A model generated the notes under the pieces. It did no database searches, was not told where the DNA came from, and saw only the letters and a program-made list of their open reading frames with translations. The position numbers and the translations under genes were made by a program. A DNA stretch of 64,000 nt from assembly GCA_002163975.1 (NCBI GenBank), contig CP019636.1, forward strand, positions 7,257,501-7,321,500, in the 5' to 3' direction. Of this stretch, positions 7,590 to 14,636 are shown one piece after another. How positions within the stretch are numbered: the stretch's first letter is position 1; each line of letters starts with the position of its first letter. Origin of the DNA: Nostocales cyanobacterium HT-58-2. Lineage in GTDB: Bacteria; Cyanobacteriota; Cyanobacteriia; Cyanobacteriales; Nostocaceae.

Positions 7590-9253
7590 TAGACCTCCAT
7601 TGAATGATTAGCCTAGCTGTTTTCAGGATACACAATTCTGGTGGAGCTTCCGGTTTGAATGTAGAAGGTGACACAAGTGTTATTGAAAACTTAATAGATC
7701 GAGTTATAACTTGATGATGGTTAAGAATTGGGAACTTAAAGCCATACACAAATGTTGTCGCGCACTCCTTCAGTCTTGACTTTTTGCCTTTGTTGTTATA
7801 ATCCTCAGCTATCCGTAGTTGGGTCTGTTTTCTTGATATGGAACTAGGGGAGTAAAAGCAATAATTGAAACAATACTGTAATCATGTTTCATAAAATCCC
7901 TTTTCATAAAATCTTCCCAAGTATTAGATGTATATTACCAGTAGCATTGACAGAAGATAAAAGGTGAGGGTTTGGCTGATGTTGCTTTTAAAATCTTGAA
8001 TTATCCTGACTTATACTGAAACTGCAGAGATGTCAGCACAAGCAATTACCCAAACATTAAAAGGGAACAGGGAACAGGAAAATCCCCATAGATAAATCAA
8101 GGGGATTTAGACAAGGACGCCTTATGCCGCACTTCGTGCCGCTGCGCTAACGCGCCTTGCATCTTGGCATAAATCTTTTTTTGTTATTCATAAATAAATT
8201 TAGGGGCTTGTACCCAGTATTCGGGGCTAATTCTTTCACTGTTAAGTGTTCCCTGTTGCCGCCCCAAAGGGACTGGTCAATGAAGATAAAGAAGATAAAT
8301 ACGATGTGGAGGAAATTCTAGAAAACTGACTTGAGTTTATAAGGCAGTGTGTCAGTGAAGACACCCTGACATCTTAAATATCATTCAAACTTTCATGCTT
8401 TGGCTAGCTAAATAAATTAGTAAAACTAATCATAAATTGTGGATTATCCAGTCACAAACTTACCAAAAATGCTAACTTAGCTTGCCAATATTCATTATCT
8501 GCTAGAGTGAAGACATTATCACTAGTTTTGTATTCAAGATTATACTGTTCAATGCAGTCTTTCTTTTTCTAAGCAGGAATGATTTGAAGCGAAATCATCC
8601 CAGAAAATAGCGTTTGCATCAGTCTTATATAGAGAGCCTGGTTGATAGTTCGCCTCTGGAATCAACTCCTGTAAAATATCCAATCACTTATATTCTTTAA
8701 AAAATTCCTAATTAGAGGAAAGATTAGCAAGGCTTGAGCTTACTGCCATGCAACTCTAAAGGCAGAGAGGTCGCATTCTTCATAAAAAATTATCAATAAC
8801 CATTGTAATCTTGAGTTTTTCTACTTTTTATTAAAGAAATGATGAAATTATTTCTTTTCCCTATTTAGCAAGGCTATGAATATTTTTAGTGAGATGTTAT
8901 TGTTTTATTGGTTGACACAAAAAGCAATCATGGTTATAACAGTTGATGATGAAAATACAATTGAAATATCAGACTAGTTAGAAAACCTGATTGGGTGCAG
9001 TACTTTAATCTGTGTCGCGAATAAATATAAAATGTGCATAAAGAAAATTGTATGTGACCATGAATTTTAAGCGAAATCTTTAATTTTTCTTAGCCATGGT
9101 TTCAGTTTTCTTTTTGCTCACACTTTCCAGTTTAACTAACCTGTAAAAGGTTATGAACATCCTCTGACTCTCATATCATTTTCTAGAATTTCCTGTTTTC
9201 TAGGAAAACTAGTTGCATAGAAGTTAAGCGCTTTGACATTAAGGAGAATCGAA
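7590..9253. other. Gene-poor, decayed region
   Basis: About 1.66 kb with no intact gene. It holds: a GC-rich repeat patch at about 8110-8175 with inverted elements around GCGCTAACGCGCC; an open tail at 8273-8329 on the plus strand reading LVNEDKEDKYDVEEILEN then stop, like the C terminus of a lost small protein; the minus-strand remnant at 8452-8683 (listed separately); and a short plus-strand piece at about 8930-8975 reading MVITVDDENTIEISD then stop. This looks like a graveyard of accessory genes rather than one regulatory region. Confidence 0.5.
8452..8683 (-). pseudogene. Frameshifted remnant of an unknown protein
   Basis: On the reverse strand one frame reads LDILQELIPEANYQPGSL and on to NAIFWDDFASNHSCLEKE, then hits a stop. 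A one-base change of frame inside an A-rich stretch (AGAAAAAGAAAG) lets reading continue as CIEQYNLEYKTSDNVFTLAD and NEYWQAKLAFLVSL up to a stop at 8452. Both halves have protein-like composition and fit end to end, so a decayed gene of at least 77 codons is likely. There is an in-frame stop just upstream (8684-8686). No family recognised. Confidence 0.4.
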
Positions 9254-9691
9254 ATGGGACTTTGTGATGGTCTCTCAAACCCAAATAAAAAGAGTATGGT
9301 CGTGGCTGACTGCACAAAGTTGCTAGACACGCAGGTTGCTTCCATGGGAGGAGTTTCTGGTCTAGCATTGAAAGCTGGCTATGCTGCTGTCAAGGGCATA
9401 GCGCCCAATTATTGTGCCCAAGCAATCGAAGGACTTCTGCCAGAATCTTTCTCGGCACTCGATCCCATTTGGAGTGAAGGCACACAGACGGGCAATGCAG
9501 CCGAACACCTCATACAGAATAGTTCTCGTACAGCAGACGCGCTACTTAGTGTTACCGACGTAAGAATCGAGAAAAGCAAAAATACCACTGTGAAAGGCGT
9601 ATATAGCAAACTCCGCAACTCGGCTAAGAAGCACGTAGAAGATGCGGTACCAGGCTTAGCTAAAATAATTGATAACTACACCAAGAGCTAA
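9254..9691 (+). CDS. DUF6918-like helical protein
   Basis: 145 residues from the ATG at 9254, preceded by AAGGAG at 9241-9246; the frame is also open from 9233 but that start lacks support. It contains VVADCTKLLDTQVASMGGV and LALKAGYAAVKGIAPNYC, an arrangement I associate with DUF6918-type proteins (a defined helical fold with V-ADC/LV-D-EV and LK-AY-AVK-I-P). No membrane or catalytic motif. Function unknown. It stands alone after the decayed region and ends just before a strong hairpin. Confidence 0.7.
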   Translation: MGLCDGLSNPNKKSMVVADCTKLLDTQVASMGGVSGLALKAGYAAVKGIAPNYCAQAIEGLLPESFSALDPIWSEGTQTGNAAEHLIQNSSRTADALLSVTDVRIEKSKNTTVKGVYSKLRNSAKKHVEDAVPGLAKIIDNYTKS

Positions 9692-9731
9692 GCAAGTATT
9701 CGATAGTTATTAATCGATAAACATAGAGAGT

Positions 9732-9776
9732 TTCAGTGCGTTACGGTTTGCTGCAGGTAAGCCGTAACGCACTGAA
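9732..9776. terminator. 15-bp hairpin, terminator or interspersed palindrome
   Basis: TTCAGTGCGTTACGG (9732-9746) perfectly pairs with CCGTAACGCACTGAA (9762-9776). It follows the DUF6918-like gene. A related GGTGCGTTA/TAACGCACC palindrome occurs at 42323-42348, so this may belong to a dispersed repeat family used as terminators. Confidence 0.55.
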
Positions 9777-9851
9777 CATTTTGAAATAAATAAAATGAAT
9801 CCTTCCCCTTAGGCATAGATTCTTTAAAACTGACAAATCATTATTATTTAA

Positions 9852-9924
9852 TGGAGAATAGGAGACTCGAACCCCTGACCTCTGCGGTGCGATCGCAGCG
9901 CTCTACCAGCTGAGCTAATTCCCC
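9852..9924 (-). tRNA. tRNA-Ala (anticodon CGC)
   Basis: 73 nt cloverleaf on the reverse strand. Acceptor GGGGAAT pairs with ATTCTCC (one G-U), D arm GCTC/GAGC, anticodon stem CTGCG/CGCAG with loop ATCGCAC, giving anticodon CGC, and T arm with TTCGAGT loop (one G-U). The discriminator is A; CCA is not encoded. It reads GCG codons. The HIP1 octamer GCGATCGC lies across the anticodon stem and loop (9889-9896). Located between the DUF6918-like gene and the HAD gene. Confidence 0.93.
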
Positions 9925-9952
9925 AGTTAAAGACGACCAATTTACTATATTA

Positions 9953-10678
9953 TCATTCTCCTGTAGTACCTTGCAATTCTTTTTGAGAATAAATTTCTTG
10001 TATCCGTTCTAGTTCCAAATCTGTTAGATAATCCACTGTCCAATTTGCTTGACGCTGAAGCATATGGAATGGATAAGTATTAGCGACACCAACCACTTGC
10101 ATACCTGCTTTTTTCGCGGCTTGGATACCAGCAAGAGTATCTTCAATCACCAGACACTCTTGTGGTTGAAGATTCAAATCAGCATATTCCTGATTTAAAC
10201 GTTCTACAGCCAACAAATAACCATCTGGTTCTGGTTTACTAGCGGTAATATCATCACCTGCCACAACAACTTTAAAATATTCAGCCAGTTTAGCGCGTTC
10301 AAGGACTAGTTCTATTTCTTTGCGGACCGCACCACTGACTAGCCCTAATTTGAGATTGCGCGATCGCACTTGAAATATCAAGTCATCTAAACCAGGGTAC
10401 AAAGGTAGTTTTTCGATTTTTTCCAATTCCAAAGCATATGCTTGTGCTTTGCGATTAATCAACTGAGTTAAATAAGCATCATTAACGACACGACCGCGAC
10501 TAGCAAGCAAATCTTGCAAACAAATGCGATCGCTGCGTCCTAGACACACTTTTTGATACTCACCGCGCTTGATAGTGAGGTTTTCCTCAACTAGAAGCTG
10601 CTCTATTAGTTGCTCGTGGACAGGCTCATCATTAATGATGACACCATTAAAATCAAATAAAACTGCCTTTAAACTCAT
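9953..10678 (-). CDS. HAD-superfamily phosphatase (beta-phosphoglucomutase-like)
   Basis: 241 residues. The HAD motifs are in order: I as FDFNGVI (Asp9 nucleophile), II as LVSGAVRKE, III Lys in SKPEPDGYL, IV as VIEDTLAGIQAAK. A helical cap lies between motif I and II, as in the beta-PGM/gph subfamily. One oddity: motif I is DxNG, so the usual second Asp, the general acid/base, is Asn11. Substrate unknown; a sugar phosphate is a guess. It overlaps the upstream methyltransferase stop by 4 bases (ATGA), so the two are one operon. Confidence 0.85.
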   Translation of the reverse strand: MSLKAVLFDFNGVIINDEPVHEQLIEQLLVEENLTIKRGEYQKVCLGRSDRICLQDLLASRGRVVNDAYLTQLINRKAQAYALELEKIEKLPLYPGLDDLIFQVRSRNLKLGLVSGAVRKEIELVLERAKLAEYFKVVVAGDDITASKPEPDGYLLAVERLNQEYADLNLQPQECLVIEDTLAGIQAAKKAGMQVVGVANTYPFHMLQRQANWTVDYLTDLELERIQEIYSQKELQGTTGE

Positions 10679-11592
10679 GACGTTGAATCAAAAGCTGGAG
10701 ATGGAAAACCTTTCAAATTTTCATTATCCACTGTGTTGTCTACATATGTAGAAGTGTAACGCTGTACATCAACTTGGGCTATGGCATTTTCTGATGCAAT
10801 AGGTTTGACTCCACTCGTGACTTGATTTATCCACCAGACATCTTGGGTTCGCACCGCTTCAAATCCCGCCGCACCCATCCAAGCATCCACACTCCCAGCA
10901 GTATATTCGCGAATATATGGCTCCTCAAAAACATTATTCAGCCAATCTAACTGTCGCAAGGTCTGCTGATTTCCATCCAAAATCAACACCTGTCCACCAG
11001 CCACCAGCAATCGGAAGCACTCTCGCAAAATTGCCTGAGAGACCACTGTTGGTGTTTCATGAAATAACAAAGAAGCTGTTACCAAGTCAAAAGAAGCATC
11101 GCTGAAACCTGTCTTCTCTGCGTTCCCGTGTCGCCAGTGAATATCTAAGCCAGCACTTTGAGCCTTATGGGAAGCCCGTACCAACATATAGGGCGATAAG
11201 TCCAAGCCGATGACTTCCGCTTGAGGGAAAATCTGCTTTAACATCAAAGTTGTGGAACCTGTACCACAGCCTAAGTCCAGGACTCTTTGCGGCTGTACTT
11301 TGATAGCATCAATTAAAGCCTGGCGTACCAAAGGTTCATTAGGTGGAAGGACACACTGGATTATGGGGTCATAAGTAACTGCTGCGCTGGAGTTGAGATA
11401 TCCACGCTCAATCCTATGAAAATTTTGACTGGCATAGTATGTTGGAATTATCACATCAGCGCGTCGGAAACGGCTGCTTTCTTGTTCCCAATCAACACTC
11501 TCAGCGTATCGCCGCAACCCTTGCTCATCAATAAACAAACGCACTACAGGAGATAGAAAACGTTCCCAAAGTGTATCTTGACGGACTGTCAT
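10675..11592 (-). CDS. Class I SAM-dependent methyltransferase
   Basis: 305 residues. Motif I is VLDLGCGTGSTTLML near residue 103, followed by the acidic end of strand 2 (VIGLDLSPYMLVRA) and motif IV-like FDLVTASLLFHE. The N-terminal 95 residues are a family extension of unknown role; the C-terminal tail is polar. It methylates an unknown small molecule or lipid using AdoMet. It is the first gene of a two-gene operon with the HAD phosphatase (4-base overlap). Confidence 0.85.
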   Translation of the reverse strand: MTVRQDTLWERFLSPVVRLFIDEQGLRRYAESVDWEQESSRFRRADVIIPTYYASQNFHRIERGYLNSSAAVTYDPIIQCVLPPNEPLVRQALIDAIKVQPQRVLDLGCGTGSTTLMLKQIFPQAEVIGLDLSPYMLVRASHKAQSAGLDIHWRHGNAEKTGFSDASFDLVTASLLFHETPTVVSQAILRECFRLLVAGGQVLILDGNQQTLRQLDWLNNVFEEPYIREYTAGSVDAWMGAAGFEAVRTQDVWWINQVTSGVKPIASENAIAQVDVQRYTSTYVDNTVDNENLKGFPSPAFDSTS

Positions 11593-11940
11593 AAGATTGT
11601 GTTTGAGTTTATTGGTTTTTGAAAGTAGTGTAAATTTATTGAAAAATTTTAATATATCTCTGAAAAATCATAACTTTCATCTAGCGAAAGGATTGACATT
11701 GATAAATTATATATACTACAAATGTAATACAAGCGCTCTTACTTGCTGGGAGTAGCAGCGGGGTAATGCTCACCCTTATCTGGTTCTGGTGGGCATTACT
11801 AACCATACAAGCCTGTTTCTATAAATAAGTAAGAAATAAAATGAGAGACTATGCAAACTTGAGATTACTATAGCTAACTTGAGGAAAAACTCAAAATCAT
11901 CAACAAAATCTACAATCCCCAATCTAAAATACAAAGAATT
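11593..11940. other. Divergent intergenic region with a 12-bp hairpin
   Basis: 348 bp, AT-rich, between the methyltransferase and rtcB, which point away from each other. GTAATGCTCACC (11763-11774) pairs with GGTGGGCATTAC (11788-11799) with one G-U. There is no T-run on either side, so it may be a leader structure. No ORF seen. Confidence 0.5.
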
Positions 11941-13503
11941 ATGCCCTACGAAGAGTTAAAACTTTCAACACCGTCTCCCGTCCTATCTTGGGCAAATCAC
12001 TCCTTGGGACCAGAAGAAACCAAGATGGCAAAGAATGTAGCATCGCTACCATTTGTGTATAAGCATGTAGCATTAATGCCTGATGTTCATTTGGGAAAAG
12101 GTGCTTTAGTGGGTTCTGTCATTGCAACTAAAGAAGCAATTATCCCTGCTGCTGTGGGTGTGGATATTGGTTGTGGAATGTGTGCGATTAAAACACCATT
12201 TCATGGTGATCAACTAGAAGGAAAGCTGAAGAAAATCCGGTTGGATATTGAAGCAGCAATTCCCACAGGTTTCAACGAAAACAAAGACGTTGAAAAAAGT
12301 GTTACTAATTGGCAGCGCTGGCATCATTTTCAAGACTTGCATCGAGGTGTACAAGATTTGCAAGGAAAAGCGATGAAACAAATGGGTTCTCTGGGAGGGG
12401 GTAAAGAATTGCCCCTTACTGTAGTAATACAGTAATAAAAACTCGTCCAAATCGGTGAAGGCTGAGAAATGGTAAATCTTTTATACACTTCGGTATTGCT
12501 TTTTTGTAAAACAATTTTTGCAACAGTATCTTAAAAGATTTACCAGCTAATACCGAGGGAAGTGGTAAAACACCCCGTAGAGAGCAGAGGGACTTGAGCA
12601 TCCTATTGCATTAGGATGAAGGTGTGCTCCGAACTATACCGAAATAGGAAGGTATAGAACCAAGCAGAAATGACTTGGTCAATTGCAACTTTCATCAATG
12701 AAAGTCTTAAGCAGAAGTCAAAACAGTCTTGAACTAAAGCTGTAGAGATTTAGTAAGCTTAACAAGCAATGAGTAACAAATTGAATCACTTCATTGAGGT
12801 TTGCCTCGATACAGAGAACCAAGTTTGGCTGATGCTGCATTCTGGTTCACGCAACATCGGCAATAATCTGGCACAGTGTCACATAAATACTGCTAAAGAA
12901 TTAGCAAAAATGGCAGGTCAGAAATTGCCTGACCCCGATTTAGCTCATTTTGTCGCTGATACGCCAGAATTTAAGGCATACTGGCACGATTTGCAGTGGG
13001 CGCAAGACTATGCGCGTTTCAACCGTGAGGGGATGATGGCGCGTTTCAAACGCATTGTTGAGAAGCATCTAGCAGGGGGTAAGGCGACTAAAGCTTTACT
13101 GGAAGTCAATTGCCATCATAACTACGCTGAAAAAGAAGTGCATTTTGGCGAGGACGTTTATGTCACTCGCAAAGGTGCTGTCCGTGCAACAGAAGAAGAT
13201 TATGGCATTATCCCCGGTTCAATGGGAGCAAAATCTTACATTGTTAAGGGAAAGGGTTGTGCCAATAGTTTTTGCAGTTGTTCTCACGGTGCAGGACGTT
13301 TATTGTCTCGAAATAAGGCAAAAAATGTCTATACACTTGATGATTTGATTGAGCAAACAAAAGATGTAGAGTGTCGTAAAGACAGAGGCGTTTTAGATGA
13401 AATTCCTAGCGCTTATAAGCCGATAGAAGAAGTTATGGAGAATCAAGCGGATTTAGTTGAAGTTGTGGCAACTTTGAAGCAAGTTGTTTGTGTGAAGGGA
13501 TGA
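11941..13503 (+). CDS. rtcB: RtcB RNA ligase, short type, split by a group I intron: join(11941..12402,12784..13503)
   Basis: Joining 11941-12402 (154 codons) to 12784-13503 restores one frame of 393 residues, close to E. coli RtcB. Exon 1 holds VGVDIGCGM with the Mn ligand Cys78; exon 2 starts with the Asn-His pair of the GGGNHF motif (residues 155-156) and carries HSGSRNIGN and the GMP-accepting His in SHGAGRLLSR. RtcB joins 2',3'-cyclic phosphate to 5'-OH RNA ends using GTP and Mn. Without splicing, exon 1 reads into ten foreign codons (KELPLTVVIQ) and stops at 12433-12435, and exon 2 would lack the whole N-terminal metal site. The downstream reading from an ATG at 12769 is thus unlikely to be a separate gene. 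A full-length paralogue is at 21.4-22.9 kb. Confidence 0.9.
12403..12783 (+). ncRNA. Group I self-splicing intron inside rtcB
   Basis: 381 nt. Exon 1 ends in U (12402) and the intron ends in G (12783), as group I splicing needs. Hand-drawn pairings: P1 AGGGGGU (12396-12402, exon) with GCCCCUU (12411-12417), with the U-G wobble at the splice site; P2 ACTGTA/TACAGT around a GTAA loop (12418-12433); P3 CTCGTCC (12442-12448) with GGAC-TT-GAG (12590-12598); J3/4 AAA; P4 TCGGT/ACCGA (12452-12456, 12552-12556); P5 13 bp (12471-12483, 12532-12544); P6 GGG-AA-GTG/CAC-CCC (12557-12576); P7 GAGCA/TGCTC (12582-12586, 12625-12629); P8 CATCCTA/TAGGATG (12599-12618); P9 CTATACC/GGTATAG (12634-12657). Two further hairpins follow. 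No endonuclease ORF is inside. Confidence 0.9.
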
Positions 13504-13509
13504 ATTGAG

Positions 13510-13533
13510 AAGGGTGGGTATTGCCTACCCTTT
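13510..13533 (+). terminator. Short hairpin after rtcB
   Basis: AAGGGT (13510-13515) pairs with ACCCTT (13527-13532), with an inner GGGTA/TACCC alternative, just after the rtcB stop. Small stem and only a short T-run. Confidence 0.4.
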
Positions 13534-13658
13534 AATACTGAATAAGTTAATAAATAGGGACTAAGTTTCTAAGTTGTGAGAAAGAGGAAAGATTAAACAG
13601 TTTTGAGTGAATAATTAATACAAATGATTATTTCTATGTTTAACAAAATGTATATTTC

Positions 13659-14468
13659 ATGAAAAATTACAAACAACAATTACTCAAGGACTTCAATTCC
13701 CGCACGAATTACGACCAAGGCAGGTTTTACCTACCTGTGGCAAACCGCCTGATTGAAGTCGCCAAACTACAAAGTGGACAAAAAATTCTCGATATTGCAA
13801 CGGGTACAGGTATAGTTGCTCTTGCTGCTGCCAAAAGAGTAGGAGTTGAAGGGAACGTCATTGGTGTAGATATCTCTACAGGAATGCTCAGCCATGCAAA
13901 ACAAAAACTGGCGGTAGAGGGTTTGAGAAATGTAGAATTTCTGGAAGCCGATGCAGAAAATTTAACTTTTACTGATAATAGTTTTGATATTATATTTTGC
14001 TCTTTGGCAATTTGTTATTTAACTCATATACCTACTGCTTTACACAAATGGTATTGCTTTCTCAAACAAGGTGGAACTGTAGCATTTAACGCCTGGGCAG
14101 AAACAGCTTTCCCTCCGTCTGTTTTGTTTCGTGAAGTTGCCCAAAGATACGATGTAAAAGTTCCTAACCCAAATGAACCCCTTGGTACAGTTAAGAGATG
14201 CCACAAATTGTTACAAGAGGCAGGATTTAAAAATCTTCAAGTCACACAAGAGCAGTTTGGTTGGTATTTCACTCCTGATGCTAAAACTGCTGAAGAGTTA
14301 TGGAAAATTAACTCTAAAAATGTTTTTGGCTATCAAGTCTTGCAACTTTCACCCGAGAAATTAGAGCAATGCAAGGCTGAATACATATCAGAAGTTCAAG
14401 CTTTCCCAAAAACAGAACAAGGAGTTTGGTGTGATGCTCCGATTTTTTTTGTCGTTGCTTATAAGTGA
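13659..14468 (+). CDS. Class I SAM-dependent methyltransferase (UbiE/MenG-like)
   Basis: 269 residues. Motif I is ILDIATGTGIVALAAAKR near residue 44, motif II end NVIGVDISTGMLSHA, and a motif IV-like segment FDIIFCSLAICYL around 110. The N terminus FNSRTNYDQG resembles the quinone/sterol C-methyltransferase group, but the residues that define MenG or the tocopherol enzymes are not clear enough to name a substrate. It stands alone downstream of rtcB and is followed by a 13-bp hairpin. The ATAAGTGAGGATT motif is duplicated across its stop codon. Confidence 0.82.
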   Translation: MKNYKQQLLKDFNSRTNYDQGRFYLPVANRLIEVAKLQSGQKILDIATGTGIVALAAAKRVGVEGNVIGVDISTGMLSHAKQKLAVEGLRNVEFLEADAENLTFTDNSFDIIFCSLAICYLTHIPTALHKWYCFLKQGGTVAFNAWAETAFPPSVLFREVAQRYDVKVPNPNEPLGTVKRCHKLLQEAGFKNLQVTQEQFGWYFTPDAKTAEELWKINSKNVFGYQVLQLSPEKLEQCKAEYISEVQAFPKTEQGVWCDAPIFFVVAYK

Positions 14469-14496
14469 GGATTATAAGTGAGGATATTTTCAGAAA

Positions 14497-14533
14497 TCAG
14501 GTTTGACAAGAACTAACTTTTTGTCAAACCTGA
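14497..14533 (+). terminator. 13-bp hairpin after the methyltransferase
   Basis: TCAGGTTTGACAA (14497-14509) is perfectly complementary to TTGTCAAACCTGA (14521-14533). It lies 29 bp past the methyltransferase stop and before the convergent beta-helix gene. Confidence 0.5.
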
Positions 14534-14636
14534 AGAAAAGATGCCTGCAAGTGATGAGATGAACCATCTGCAGCACCCGATACTTATGGGTGCAAGCCAT
14601 GATGGACAGAGGTGATGCACCTAGCACGCAACACCC

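Noticed and set aside
7534..7749. 71-residue reverse ORF overlapping the small conserved gene
   Set aside because: Overlaps a better gene in another frame; no ribosome site and low-quality composition.
12403..12783. Group II intron or MITE insertion in rtcB
   Set aside because: No GUGYG 5' end, no domain V sequence, no terminal inverted repeats or target duplication; group I pairings fit fully.
12769..13503. Separate gene starting at ATG 12769 (C-terminal half of RtcB)
   Set aside because: Its first five codons are intron sequence, no Shine-Dalgarno is evident and the N-terminal metal site would be missing; the group I intron explains the break.
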